NCBI GenBank assembly: GCA_002453315.1
Contig: DKGO01000158.1
Location: 1 to 24,841, forward strand
Direction: 5' to 3'
From: Caryophanales bacterium UBA6768
GTDB taxonomy: Bacteria > Bacillota > Bacilli > Bacillales_D > Amphibacillaceae
Length of the DNA: 24,841 bases
Part shown: positions 1 to 7,945 of the stretch, in pieces
Layout: the number at the start of each line of letters is the position of its first letter
How positions within the stretch are numbered: position 1 is the stretch's first letter
Program-made: the position numbers and the translations under genes
The notes under the pieces: model-generated
Told to the model about the DNA's origin: nothing
Databases searched by the model: none
Seen by the model: only the letters and a program-made list of their open reading frames with translations

Positions 1-902
1 CGAATATGTTCATCAATATCCCGTCTTGCCTTATTAACCATTTCTTCAATTCGAGCCGGATGGATTCTTCCATCCTGCACTAATCTTTCTAAAGCAAGGC
101 GAGCGATTTCTCGTCTAATTGGATCAAAACCAGATAATACGACTGCCTCAGGTGTATCATCGATAATTAAATCGATACCAGTTAACGTCTCAAGTGTACG
201 GATATTACGGCCTTCACGTCCAATAATACGGCCCTTCATCTCATCGTTAGGTAAATTAATAACGGATACTGTCGTTTCAGCTACGTGATCAGCTGCACAA
301 CGTTGCAAAGCAATTGATAAAATATTTTTTGCCTTTTTATCAGCTTCTTCTTTGTAATGATTTTCAGCTTCTTTAATCATCACTGCTGTTTCGTGAGTCA
401 ATTCTTTTTCTATCCGTGTTAAAATAACCCTCTTTGCCTCTTCAGTAGTATATCCGGAAATGCGTTCAAGCTCTTTTTGTTGCTCGGCTAGCATTGTTTC
501 CACTTTGCCTTCCATTTCTTCAATTTGTTGTTGTTTTTCTGTTAGTGATTCTTCACGTTTCTCTAATGTGAGCTCACGCTTATCAAACATATCACTTTTT
601 CTGTCCAGCATCTCTTCCTTCTGCATTAGTCGATCTTCTTGTTTCTGAATTTCTACACGACGTCCACGTAACTCTTCCTCCGCTTGTTGACGGAATACAT
701 GACTTTCTTCTTTCGCTTCAAGGAGTGCCTCTTTTTTCGCAGAATCAGCATTTCGATGTGCTTCATCGACAATTTGTTTAGCAAGATTTTCTGCACTAGA
801 AATTTTAGCTTCTGCTATTGATTTACGAATCAAATAACCAACAACAATACCGACGATTAGGACTAAAGCAAGCAAAATGGAGATGATAATAGGATTGTCC
901 AT
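1..902 (-). CDS. rny: Ribonuclease Y, N-terminal 300 residues (partial, cut by window edge)
   Basis: RNase Y is the membrane-anchored endoribonuclease that starts bulk mRNA decay in Firmicutes. The frame starts at the ATG at 902 behind a strong AGGAGGTG site and runs off the window at base 1, so about 300 of a usual 520 residues are visible. Residues 5-24 form one N-terminal membrane anchor. Residues about 30-190 are a Lys/Glu/Gln-rich coiled coil. A KH domain follows, with the GxxG loop GREG at 228-231. The catalytic HD domain lies outside the window. Position next to recA matches B. subtilis rny (ymdA), although pbpX, which lies between them there, is absent. The identification is secure from the anchor, coiled coil and KH order. 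Confidence 0.95.
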   Translation of the reverse strand, partial: MDNPIIISILLALVLIVGIVVGYLIRKSIAEAKISSAENLAKQIVDEAHRNADSAKKEALLEAKEESHVFRQQAEEELRGRRVEIQKQEDRLMQKEEMLDRKSDMFDKRELTLEKREESLTEKQQQIEEMEGKVETMLAEQQKELERISGYTTEEAKRVILTRIEKELTHETAVMIKEAENHYKEEADKKAKNILSIALQRCAADHVAETTVSVINLPNDEMKGRIIGREGRNIRTLETLTGIDLIIDDTPEAVVLSGFDPIRREIARLALERLVQDGRIHPARIEEMVNKARRDIDEHI

Positions 903-1000
903 GTTTTTTCACCTCCTATTGCTATTAAATTGTATAATTCTTTATTGTCGGCACAAACAATTTCAATCGTAATGATCGTCATATATTTTAAAATGATAAT

Positions 1001-1029
1001 ATTATACAACTTAATTGTAATTGTAACAA
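1001..1029 (-). promoter_or_regulatory. Probable sigma-A promoter of rny
   Basis: On the minus strand, -35 TTGTTA (1024-1029) is followed after 17 bases by a perfect -10 TATAAT (1001-1006), about 100 bases upstream of the rny start. A weaker second candidate lies closer to the gene, with a TATACA near 932-940. The match is by eye only. Confidence 0.55.
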
Positions 1030-1115
1030 TAATTGATGTCAATGAAAAGCATTACAAATTATAGGAATCTATTTTTATTCTCTATCGTTTTTTATAAAAA
1101 TCACTTAGAATTAGA

Positions 1116-1164
1116 AATTGGCTAGTATGAACCCAATAATTTACTGGATATACACTAGCCAATT
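1116..1164 (-). terminator. Long hairpin after recA, possible terminator
   Basis: A perfect 11-base inverted repeat (AATTGGCTAGT at 1116-1126, ACTAGCCAATT at 1154-1164) encloses a 27-base loop, about 60 bases after the recA stop. The loop is longer than usual and the bases that follow on the minus strand (TTCTAATTCT) are only a poor T-run, so it may be a weak terminator or a 3' stabilising structure. Confidence 0.4.
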
Positions 1165-1222
1165 ATATAGTTAAATTAATCAAACCTTTAGAGTCAATTC
1201 AAACCCTGTTAAGTTATTAATA

Positions 1223-2257
1223 CTATTCTTTTACTACTACTTCTTCATTTTCAGATGTTGCATCAGCTGTTTCATCTAATTCATAATGATCACGAACTGC
1301 TCGGTTAATTTCATCATAAATATCTGTATGTTCAATTAAAAAGTCCTTCGCATTTTCCCTACCCTGCCCGAGTCGTTCTCCTTGATAAGAATACCATGCA
1401 CCACTTTTTTCGATAATATCTAATTCAGATGCAATATCGAGAATTTCCCCTTCTTTCGAAATTCCTTCTCCATACATAATATCCACCATTGCTTGTTTAA
1501 AAGGTGGAGCTACTTTATTTTTTACCACTTTAATCCGTGTTTTATTTCCAATCATATCTGTTCCTTGCTTTAATGTTTCGGCCCGACGGACTTCAAGTCT
1601 CACAGAGGAGTAAAACTTCAATGCCCGACCACCTGGGGTTGTTTCAGGATTACCGAACATAACACCGACTTTTTCACGAATCTGGTTAATGAAAATTGCT
1701 ATCGTATTTGATTTATTAATGGCCCCAGATAGCTTTCTCAATGCTTGGGACATAAGACGTGCTTGAAGACCGACATGAGCGTCTCCCATCTCTCCTTCAA
1801 TTTCAGCACTTGGTACTAATGCTGCGACAGAGTCAACAACAACGATATCAATTGCCCCACTTCGTACAAGGGCTTCAGCAATTTCTAATCCTTGTTCGCC
1901 TGTATCCGGTTGTGATAACAATAGTTCCTCAATGTTAACTCCGAGTGCCCTTGCATAGTTTGGGTCTAAGGCATGTTCCGCATCGATAAATGCCACTTGC
2001 CCCCCCAATTTTTGTGCTTCTGCGATGGCATGCAACGCAACGGTTGTTTTACCGGATGATTCTGGGCCATAAATTTCAATGACACGTCCTTTCGGATAGC
2101 CACCAATTCCTAAGGCTATATCTAGTGCCAATGATCCACTTGGTATCGTATCTATTTTTCTATTAGAATCTTCTCCTAGTTTCATAATAGAGCCTTTGCC
2201 AAATTGTTTCTCAATTTTTTTCATTGCTTCATCTAATGCTCTTTGTTTATCACTCAA
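1223..2257 (-). CDS. recA: RecA recombinase
   Basis: RecA forms the ATP-dependent filament on single-stranded DNA for homologous recombination and triggers LexA self-cleavage in the SOS response. The 344-residue product has the usual length (B. subtilis 348). It shows Walker A GPESSGKT at 64-71, the EHALDP segment at 94-99, Walker B ending at Asp142, the [13 protein letters not shown] region near 158-170, and the Asn-Gln pair at 191-192. The C-terminus is acidic, as in other RecA proteins. The start codon is TTG at 2257, placed 8 bases after an AGGAGG site. No ATG fits, since the next Met (residue 12) lies inside the conserved N-terminal helix. A LexA-type operator lies 70 bases upstream. The gene appears to be its own transcription unit. 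Confidence 0.98.
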   Translation of the reverse strand: MSDKQRALDEAMKKIEKQFGKGSIMKLGEDSNRKIDTIPSGSLALDIALGIGGYPKGRVIEIYGPESSGKTTVALHAIAEAQKLGGQVAFIDAEHALDPNYARALGVNIEELLLSQPDTGEQGLEIAEALVRSGAIDIVVVDSVAALVPSAEIEGEMGDAHVGLQARLMSQALRKLSGAINKSNTIAIFINQIREKVGVMFGNPETTPGGRALKFYSSVRLEVRRAETLKQGTDMIGNKTRIKVVKNKVAPPFKQAMVDIMYGEGISKEGEILDIASELDIIEKSGAWYSYQGERLGQGRENAKDFLIEHTDIYDEINRAVRDHYELDETADATSENEEVVVKE

Positions 2258-2319
2258 TATATATACCTCCTATTTGTAAACTATATATATCATACCTTGT
2301 TTCCATTATTAATACAAAC

Positions 2320-2339
2320 ATTATACGAATAGATGTTCT
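2320..2339 (-). promoter_or_regulatory. LexA (SOS) operator and -10 box of recA
   Basis: Bases 2326-2339 read CGAATAGATGTTCT on the plus strand. This fits the Bacillus LexA/DinR box CGAACRNRYGTTYG at all but the fifth and last positions. On the minus strand it is followed directly by TATAAT (2320-2325), a perfect -10 element, so bound LexA would cover the promoter. This is the arrangement known for recA in B. subtilis. Family regulation is established; binding here is inferred. Confidence 0.65.
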
Positions 2340-2435
2340 GTCGATTTTGGGTACTTTTTTAGCTGAAAATTCAATTTTGACACTACTAAATATCACTAAA
2401 AAACCATATTAAACGATGTCCACATAGATAAAATG

Positions 2436-3680
2436 TTATTTTAAGTATTTTAACAAAATTTCACAACCTTTTAAAATTGCCCGATATCGATTATAGTTAC
2501 GACCGCCTTGAAAGGTACATTTTTCTACAAAATTAACCCCATCTTTATCATAAAATCCGATATAAACAGTACCTACTTCCTTTCCTTCTATTTCATTTGG
2601 GCCAGCAACACCGGTAAAGCTAATTCCAATATCCGCGTTTAATCGCTTGCTCACTCGTTCTGCCATTTCCGCTGCACATTGTTCGCTCACGGTACCAAAC
2701 TTTTTAATCGTCGATTGGTAAACACCAAGCACGTCGATTTTCACCGATGTATCATAGCACACAATACTTCCTTTCACAAAATTTGAAGCACCATTGACGG
2801 AAACGAGTTTATTAGCAAATCCCCCACCCGTAAGACTTTCCGCTGCTGCAATTGTTTTTTTCGATTCAATAAATAATGAAGCAATTTTTTCTTCAATCGT
2901 TTCTTCATTTTCACCATAATAAAATTCCCCTACTTCAGATAAGACAGACGCTTTAGCTTTTTCAAGTAATTTAAGTGCCTCATCCTCTGTTGGTGTTTTG
3001 GCTGTCAGTCGGACAGTAACTCCATCTTTTTGGGCCAAAGGGGCGATCGTAGGATTATTTTGCTGACGGATTAGCGATTGTAGGCGGGTTTCTAACGCCG
3101 ATTCACCAATACCGATAAATTTTAACACGGTCGATTTAATAAGCATATGGCCATTACGATTTTTTAAAAATGGCATGACATCATCACTGAATATTTGCTT
3201 CATTTCCCGTGGAACACCCGGTAAAAATACCCATGTCGTTTCATCATAATCAAGCAAACATCCAGGGGCCATTCCGGTTTTATTATCAAGAACAGTACTT
3301 TTAGCAAAGACTCGGGCTTGACGACGGTTGTTTTCTGACATATGAAGGTTCATTTTTTTATAAAATTGCTCAATTTTTTCCATTGAATTTGTCTCGGAAA
3401 TAATGGGTATCCCTGATAATTCATGAAAAGCTTCCCTAGAAAGATCATCCTCTGTTGGTCCAAGTCCGCCCGTAACAATAATAACATTTGCCCGTCCATG
3501 AGCCTTTTCGAAAACATCCTTTAATCGCTCCATATTATCACCAACAACGGAGTGAAAATATGTATTGACCCCAATACTAGCTAACTTTTCCGATATCCAT
3601 TGGGCGTTTGTATTCGCAATTTGTCCAAGCAATAATTCTGTTCCGACAGCGATAATTTCGGTTTTTAACACGTTATTCAT
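2436..3680 (-). CDS. cinA: CinA, competence/damage-inducible protein
   Basis: CinA proteins join an N-terminal MoCF-like (COG1058) nucleotide-binding domain to a C-terminal nicotinamide-mononucleotide deamidase-type domain. In B. subtilis and Streptococcus cinA lies beside recA and is competence-related. The 414 residues match the usual length (B. subtilis 416). The N-terminus carries IIAVGTELLLGQIANTNA (about 9-26) and the GGLGPTEDD loop (about 71-79). The C-terminal domain contains the conserved AAAESLTGGGFA stretch and the SFTGVAGP loop. The ATG at 3680 overlaps the pgsA stop by four bases (ATGA), which points to translational coupling. No clear terminator separates it from recA, but recA has its own promoter. 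Confidence 0.95.
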   Translation of the reverse strand: MNNVLKTEIIAVGTELLLGQIANTNAQWISEKLASIGVNTYFHSVVGDNMERLKDVFEKAHGRANVIIVTGGLGPTEDDLSREAFHELSGIPIISETNSMEKIEQFYKKMNLHMSENNRRQARVFAKSTVLDNKTGMAPGCLLDYDETTWVFLPGVPREMKQIFSDDVMPFLKNRNGHMLIKSTVLKFIGIGESALETRLQSLIRQQNNPTIAPLAQKDGVTVRLTAKTPTEDEALKLLEKAKASVLSEVGEFYYGENEETIEEKIASLFIESKKTIAAAESLTGGGFANKLVSVNGASNFVKGSIVCYDTSVKIDVLGVYQSTIKKFGTVSEQCAAEMAERVSKRLNADIGISFTGVAGPNEIEGKEVGTVYIGFYDKDGVNFVEKCTFQGGRNYNRYRAILKGCEILLKYLK

Positions 3681-4255
3681 TTCGAATCACTCATCACGTG
3701 GGCATTTTTTATAAAATAATCGATTCCAGACCATGTTGTTAAAATAAGGGCAATATTTAACATGATCATATCAAATGGAATATTCAAAAAAACAAACGGG
3801 AAATTATGAAGAAGCAATAAGGCTATGGCTAATATTTGTGACACTGTTTTTAGTTTTCCCATGCTACTAGCTGCTAAGACAATACCTTCCCCCGAGGCTA
3901 CAAGCCGTAGTCCCGTGACAGCAAATTCCCGACTGATAATAACAATGACAATCCAGGCAGGAGCCATCCCCATTTCCACTGTTAAAATAAATGCTGCTGA
4001 AACAAGTAGTTTATCTGCTAATGGATCTAAAAACTTTCCCATGTTCGTAATTAAATTATATTTTCTTGCATAATAGCCATCCAACCAATCTGTTAATGAT
4101 GCGACTAGAAAAATAATCCCAGCAATGAGATGTGTGACAGGTATTTGAAATGATCCTGATTCGACTTGTCCCCAGTCAACTGGTATCGTTAAAATAATGA
4201 TAAAAATTGGAATTAAAAAAATACGTGATATCGTTATTCTGTTTGGTATATTCAT
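3677..4255 (-). CDS. pgsA: CDP-diacylglycerol-glycerol-3-phosphate 3-phosphatidyltransferase
   Basis: PgsA makes phosphatidylglycerophosphate from CDP-diacylglycerol and glycerol 3-phosphate in the membrane, the committed step to phosphatidylglycerol and cardiolipin. The protein contains the complete CDP-alcohol phosphotransferase signature, DG-x2-AR-x8-G-x3-D-x3-D, from about residue 60 to 82, and several hydrophobic segments. I chose the ATG at 4255, which gives 192 residues (B. subtilis 193) and has AAAGGTG six bases upstream. The GTG three codons earlier is part of that ribosome binding site. It overlaps cinA at the 3' end and lies downstream of rodZ, as in B. subtilis. Confidence 0.95.
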   Translation of the reverse strand: MNIPNRITISRIFLIPIFIIILTIPVDWGQVESGSFQIPVTHLIAGIIFLVASLTDWLDGYYARKYNLITNMGKFLDPLADKLLVSAAFILTVEMGMAPAWIVIVIISREFAVTGLRLVASGEGIVLAASSMGKLKTVSQILAIALLLLHNFPFVFLNIPFDMIMLNIALILTTWSGIDYFIKNAHVMSDSK

Positions 4256-4282
4256 TTTCTTCACCTTTCTTTCAACATTTAA

Positions 4283-4308
4283 AGCCCTCCCAACAATTTG
4301 GAAGGGCT
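4283..4308 (-). terminator. Hairpin between rodZ and pgsA, weak terminator or attenuator
   Basis: On the minus strand AGCCCTTCC and GGGAGGGCT form a 9-pair stem (one G-T) with an 8-base loop. Only TTTAAATG follows, so read-through into pgsA, whose start is 28 bases further on, is likely. It starts 13 bases beyond the rodZ stop. Confidence 0.5.
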
Positions 4309-4321
4309 ATATCATTATTAT

Positions 4322-5188
4322 TTATTCTTTTACAAACTCGACCCAATATCTTTGATGGACGATATCCTCATCTACTGGATATTCTAATTCCACACCATTA
4401 ATGCTTACTTTTAAATTTTTGGCTCGATAAATGTTAATAAATATTTTTTCTTCCTCCGAAACATCAATTTCTACATTTTCATGATCAGTATCAATTGTAT
4501 CAATAAAGTAATATTGCTTTAAATCCCCACCAACATCAACATACACATTGCCTAACGGCTCTAATTCGACAATTAATTCATCTTCCGTATGATGAAACTC
4601 TAAGGTTGAAGTTGGTTTTTCACCAGTACCTAATTCAGTGACCTTAAATTCTGATTGAACTTCCGGCTCGGGTGCTTCTTCACTATCATTATCTTGATTG
4701 TCATTATCTTCCTCGTCATTTGCTTTATTGTTAGGAGGATCATCGACACTACGAATAATTTCATCTCCATTTTGTTCATTTCCTTGGTCTGGGTTATTAT
4801 TTAATGTTTTTTGATACAAAGTAATAGCAACAAAAATAATACCAACGATTAATAATATGACGATAAAGGTAGGCAAAATTGAAAATACAAATGAGCTTTT
4901 GGATGATTTTTTTCTTCTTTCAATCCGGGTATAACGAACAGATTCATCTCTATTAGTTTCGATATTTTCATGATCAAATTGTTTTAAAATGACATCAACG
5001 TTTAATCCTAAAACATTTGCATATTCTTTAATAAAAGCCCGCGCATAAAATTTTCCGGGCAAAGAAGCATAATCATTTTGTTCAATTTTCATTAAGTATC
5101 GTTTTTGAATTTTCGTTATTTCCTGTATTTCTTCAATGGTGTAGCCTCTCTCTTCTCTTGTCTCTCTTAAAATATCACCTATTCCCAT
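4322..5188 (-). CDS. rodZ: RodZ-like cytoskeletal/cell-shape protein (YmfM)
   Basis: RodZ proteins link the MreB cytoskeleton to the envelope machinery that keeps rod shape. Residues 1-70 form a helix-turn-helix of the Cro/C1 type, with conserved GKFYARAFIKEYA near 45-57. A basic stretch (RRKKSSKSS, about 91-99) precedes one membrane helix at about 100-123. A very acidic Asp/Asn/Glu linker follows, then a beta-rich C-terminal DUF4115 domain outside the membrane. I placed the start at the ATG at 5188 because it has AAGGTG at proper spacing and begins directly at MGIGDILRETREERGY, the typical family start; an ATG nine codons upstream lacks a site. This gives 288 residues. The gene precedes pgsA, as in B. 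subtilis. Confidence 0.9.
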   Translation of the reverse strand: MGIGDILRETREERGYTIEEIQEITKIQKRYLMKIEQNDYASLPGKFYARAFIKEYANVLGLNVDVILKQFDHENIETNRDESVRYTRIERRKKSSKSSFVFSILPTFIVILLIVGIIFVAITLYQKTLNNNPDQGNEQNGDEIIRSVDDPPNNKANDEEDNDNQDNDSEEAPEPEVQSEFKVTELGTGEKPTSTLEFHHTEDELIVELEPLGNVYVDVGGDLKQYYFIDTIDTDHENVEIDVSEEEKIFINIYRAKNLKVSINGVELEYPVDEDIVHQRYWVEFVKE

Positions 5189-5433
5189 CACAAACACCTT
5201 CCATAGTGAATCCATTGCCGTTATCGATTCATCACTAATTATATTTTATATATTAATCGAATTTTACACTTTACATTGGCATTTTTATAATTAAATTCTT
5301 AACTTTATGGGAGAATTAAAATTTATAAATAAAAGCATGGAGTAAAAACCGCAATAAAGTTTATTGTTTACAATAATTATTTTCAAATAAATTCCGTATT
5401 GGTCATTAAAACAGTATAAGAAGAAATATCTTT
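5189..5433. other. Intergenic region ymfK-rodZ
   Basis: These 245 AT-rich bases hold no gene that I can support. A TATAAT at 5238-5243 (minus strand) could be a rodZ -10 box, but I see no good -35. An odd palindrome CAATAAA-G-TTTATTG lies at 5352-5366. No clear terminator follows ymfK. Confidence 0.4.
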
Positions 5434-6222
5434 TTAAAAATCAAACATAGATAGTCCTCTATCCCTCATGGATTGCTGTTCGATTGGCTCATATGTTATT
5501 TCTTCTGATTCATCTCTTCGAATTTCAATAATATAATCAAAATCATCCATTGTGTATGAGGTTGATTGGATAAAGATGTCCGGATGTTCAACAACCTTTG
5601 CTGTCGGGATTTGCATAATTTCACGAATTAACTGCCAATGTTGTTCATTAGCACGTTGTTGTGAAACAACCCCATCAATAATATAAATATAGTCTTCCCC
5701 ATATTCACCTTCAATTAACTGATTTCTAACGGTTTGTTTTAATAATGTACTCGATAAAAATAACCATTTTTTATTGGCACTAACACTACCAGCAACGATG
5801 GCTTCTGTTTTTCCGACACGGGGCATACCCCTGACACCAATTAATTTATGACCATCACTTTTGAAGAGCTCCGCCATAAAATCAACTAAAAGTCCAAATT
5901 CCTCACGGACAAAGTGGATTGTCTTTCGGTCTTCCGTATCCCTATGTATATATTTCCCATGTCTAACAGCCAATCTGTCTCTTAATTTTGGTTTACGTAA
6001 TTTTGTAATGCGAACTGAATCAACCTTATCTAAAATTGTTCTTAATCTTTCGATATGTTCATCATTTTTGCATAGTATTAACAATCCACGACGTGACCTT
6101 TCGACACCATTTATCATAATAATATTAATGGATAACATGCCTAATAAAGAGGAAATATCACCGAGTAAACCCGGTCGGTTATATTGTAACTCATATTCCA
6201 AATACCATTCTTTTTTAGTCAT
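5434..6222 (-). CDS. ymfK: YmfK-like protein: ACT domain plus P-loop-like region (DUF3388)
   Basis: The function is unknown. The first 75 residues look like an ACT ligand-binding fold (EYELQYNRPGLLGDISSLLG, then a predicted beta-alpha-beta pattern). After a basic stretch at about 72-90 there is a Walker A-like loop GMPRVGKT at 132-139 preceded by hydrophobic residues, and a segment VVEHPDIFIQ further on. The total of 262 residues and the place between ymfJ and rodZ match B. subtilis YmfK (DUF3388). I preferred the ATG at 6222, six bases after GGGGAT; the ATG two codons upstream (6228) would be too close to that site. A ligand-sensing nucleotide-binding protein is a reasonable guess, no more. 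Confidence 0.85.
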   Translation of the reverse strand: MTKKEWYLEYELQYNRPGLLGDISSLLGMLSINIIMINGVERSRRGLLILCKNDEHIERLRTILDKVDSVRITKLRKPKLRDRLAVRHGKYIHRDTEDRKTIHFVREEFGLLVDFMAELFKSDGHKLIGVRGMPRVGKTEAIVAGSVSANKKWLFLSSTLLKQTVRNQLIEGEYGEDYIYIIDGVVSQQRANEQHWQLIREIMQIPTAKVVEHPDIFIQSTSYTMDDFDYIIEIRRDESEEITYEPIEQQSMRDRGLSMFDF

Positions 6223-6290
6223 GGTCATATCCCCATTTTTGTTAATAAATAAACAGCGTAATCAAGCAACGTTATAGTCGAATGCATACT

Positions 6291-6320
6291 ATTTTAATTT
6301 TACGCTAAACATCATGTAAA
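6291..6320 (-). promoter_or_regulatory. Candidate sigma-A promoter of ymfK
   Basis: On the minus strand TTTACA (6315-6320) and TAAAAT (6291-6296) are separated by 18 bases, each differing from consensus at one position. It lies between the terminator at 6336-6374 and ymfK, about 70 bases before the start. Confidence 0.45.
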
Positions 6321-6335
6321 TGCAATCATGCATTG

Positions 6336-6374
6336 AAAAAAATAGGAGATTTTGTAGAAAATTAAGAATCTCCT
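6336..6374 (-). terminator. Rho-independent terminator after the small membrane gene
   Basis: On the minus strand AGGAGATT (complement of 6367-6374) pairs with AATCTCCT (complement of 6344-6351) and is followed by ATTTTTTTC. It lies 66 bases past the stop at 6441 and separates that gene from ymfK. Confidence 0.75.
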
Positions 6375-6440
6375 TAAGCATATGTAATAAAAAAGTAACA
6401 AAATAAGTCAATTGGTGAAAATCATCTAATATATTTTTAT

Positions 6441-6641
6441 TTATTTTGTGTCCTTCTTGTTCAATAAATAATTCATAAAATAAAAAATTAACCAAAATAT
6501 CGCAATTAAAACGAGAGTAAAAATAATTAAAGTCATCTCGCTCATATTCGGAAACTTGCTAAAGATTATAACGACAATAAAAAGAAAAGGAATCAAAAGT
6601 ATCCAAAATCGCTTATTTTTTAACGTATCAAGTCCAAACAT
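6441..6641 (-). CDS. Small two-helix membrane protein, unrecognised
   Basis: I do not recognise this 66-residue product. It begins MFGLDTLKNKRFW, then has two hydrophobic helices, about residues 12-29 and 36-58, joined by a short polar turn (SKFPNMSE), and ends with a Lys/Asp-rich tail (NKKDTK). The basic N- and C-termini suggest both ends in the cytoplasm. I chose the ATG at 6641; the open frame extends upstream to 6842, but that stretch is Phe/Tyr-rich with no coding look and overlaps a terminator. The site upstream (AAAGGGCGTTGG) is weak. The gene has its own flanking terminators, so it is transcribed alone. It is not part of the B. subtilis locus as I know it. Confidence 0.6.
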   Translation of the reverse strand: MFGLDTLKNKRFWILLIPFLFIVVIIFSKFPNMSEMTLIIFTLVLIAIFWLIFYFMNYLLNKKDTK

Positions 6642-6757
6642 TTTCCAACGCCCTTTCAATTCTATTTTATTTGTGGGTAAATATATATGAGTATATGAGT
6701 AATCATATTTACTAAGAATAAAACAAAGAAATAAAAAATCCCACCTATCCTTATCAA

Positions 6758-6763
6758 ATTTTA
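6758..6763 (-). promoter_or_regulatory. Candidate extended -10 element for the small membrane gene
   Basis: The minus strand reads TATGCTAAAAT, a TG-extended -10 with TAAAAT at 6758-6763. No convincing -35 is seen. It would give a leader of about 110 bases before the ATG at 6641. Confidence 0.3.
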
Positions 6764-6823
6764 GCATATTTTGGAAAAGGAAGAAATCATTATAATTTGG
6801 AGTCCCCAAGCATATTAAATGAC

Positions 6824-6860
6824 AAAAGGTGCAACGAATCAATCAGTTGCACCCTTTTTT
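6824..6860 (-). terminator. Bidirectional terminator downstream of ymfJ
   Basis: GGTGCAAC (6828-6835) and GTTGCACC (6846-6853) form a perfect 8-pair stem with a 10-base loop. The minus side ends in TTTTGTCATTT and the plus side in CTTTTTT. It lies 33 bases beyond the ymfJ stop and should end the spoIIIE/ymfF-to-ymfJ transcript. Confidence 0.8.
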
Positions 6861-6892
6861 AATCTTTTAAAAACACAATTTATTTGTCCCTT

Positions 6893-7141
6893 TTATTGTT
6901 GTTGTACAAGCTTAATCATTGCACTTGCCAATGCCTCTTGCTCTTCCTCGGAAGCTGCATTCCACAATTCCTGAAGGACTCTTTCCTCTTCATTTTTCGG
7001 CTCAACATGGCGACTTAAATAATCCCCGACATGTTCTGCAAAACGGGTCATTGCTCCTTTACTCATACCATGATCTTCTGCCTTGTCTATTTTGTCTGCT
7101 AAAAATTCCTTCCAAGTTGAAAAGTCATCTAATACTGACAT
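6893..7141 (-). CDS. ymfJ: DUF3243 protein YmfJ
   Basis: An 82-residue soluble, acidic, all-helical protein of unknown function, of the DUF3243 family that accompanies ymfI in Bacillaceae. The sequence shows amphipathic helices around FSTWKEFLADKIDKA (8-22), MTRFAEHVGDYLSRHV and EERVLQELWNAASEEEQEALASAMIKLV, with no cysteine, signal peptide or membrane segment. The ATG at 7141 sits behind AAAGGAGGT with good spacing. It is the last gene of the ymfF-ymfH-ymfI-ymfJ cluster and is followed by a strong terminator. Confidence 0.88.
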   Translation of the reverse strand: MSVLDDFSTWKEFLADKIDKAEDHGMSKGAMTRFAEHVGDYLSRHVEPKNEEERVLQELWNAASEEEQEALASAMIKLVQQQ

Positions 7142-7216
7142 TTACCCATACCTCCTTTAATTTAACGATAGTATGGATAATTAACCATTAATTTATACAA
7201 CTTTTGCTATCTCAAA

Positions 7217-7933
7217 TTAATGCCAACCACCTGAAATTTGAATAATTTCCCCCAAAATATAATTTGAATTTTCGTCCAGCAAAAATTCGACGGCATGGGC
7301 AATTTCAGCTGGTAAGCCAATTCGATTTGCGGGAATTTGTGCGATAATCGATTGACGTTCATCTTCTAATAAATGTTCATTCATCTTCGTATCGATAAAT
7401 CCTGGGCTTACAGCATTAACACTAATACCGTTAGGTCCAACCTCTTTTGCAAGTGCCTTCACAAAACTATTTTGCGCTCCTTTAACAGAAGAATAAATAA
7501 CCTCATTGCTTGCCCCTGTGCTTCCCCAAATAGAAGTAATCAAAATGATTTTTCCCGATTGTCGTTTGATCATAGATGGCAAAAATTTTTGTGTTATGAG
7601 CCAAGGTGATTTGACGTGCAAAATTAGCATTTTATCCATTGTCTCTTCATCTACTTCTGAAAAAAGTTGATGCTGTGTTAATCCACTTACATAAATAATC
7701 GCATGGACACTAAAGGCAACTTGTTCATATAAATTGTTTGCACCGTCCTCTGTCGATAAATCAGCTTGAATAACTTGTAATATTTTTGATGAATCGACAT
7801 GTTCCAAAAGCTTTTCCATCGCTTGTTTGTTTTGATGATAATGTAACATAAATTGATAATTTTCATTTGCCAACTGTTTAACAATTGCCCTGCCAATATC
7901 CCCACTTGCACCAACGACTAATACATTTTTCAT
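7217..7933 (-). CDS. ymfI: Short-chain dehydrogenase/reductase YmfI
   Basis: A classical SDR oxidoreductase of about 238 residues (B. subtilis YmfI 242). The Rossmann dinucleotide motif GASGDIG lies at 8-14, and the NxAG-like segment is altered to VSGL near 82-85. The catalytic Ser134 and YSSVK (Tyr147, Lys151) are present, followed by the VNAVSPGFIDT segment typical of FabG-like reductases. The substrate is unknown; 3-oxoacyl-ACP reductase-like activity is often assigned by homology only. The ATG at 7933 has AGGTGAG four bases upstream, and the in-frame GTG before it belongs to that site. It starts 12 bases after the ymfH stop, so the two are cotranscribed. Confidence 0.9.
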   Translation of the reverse strand: MKNVLVVGASGDIGRAIVKQLANENYQFMLHYHQNKQAMEKLLEHVDSSKILQVIQADLSTEDGANNLYEQVAFSVHAIIYVSGLTQHQLFSEVDEETMDKMLILHVKSPWLITQKFLPSMIKRQSGKIILITSIWGSTGASNEVIYSSVKGAQNSFVKALAKEVGPNGISVNAVSPGFIDTKMNEHLLEDERQSIIAQIPANRIGLPAEIAHAVEFLLDENSNYILGEIIQISGGWH

Positions 7934-7945
7934 CAAACTCACCTA

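Noticed and set aside
460..648. Ser/Cys-rich open frame on the plus strand
   Set aside because: It is the antisense shadow of the rny coiled coil; its composition is an artefact of Glu/Lys codons read backwards.
6289..6495. 68-codon minus-strand frame overlapping the small membrane gene
   Set aside because: It runs across the terminator at 6336-6374, has no ribosome site, and is Phe/Leu-rich by AT bias.
6642..6842. Upstream extension of the small membrane gene to a 133-residue protein
   Set aside because: The extra 67 codons overlap the ymfJ terminator and lack protein-like composition; the internal ATG at 6641 fits better.
7687..7914. 75-codon minus-strand frame inside ymfI
   Set aside because: Out-of-frame shadow of the well-supported SDR gene.
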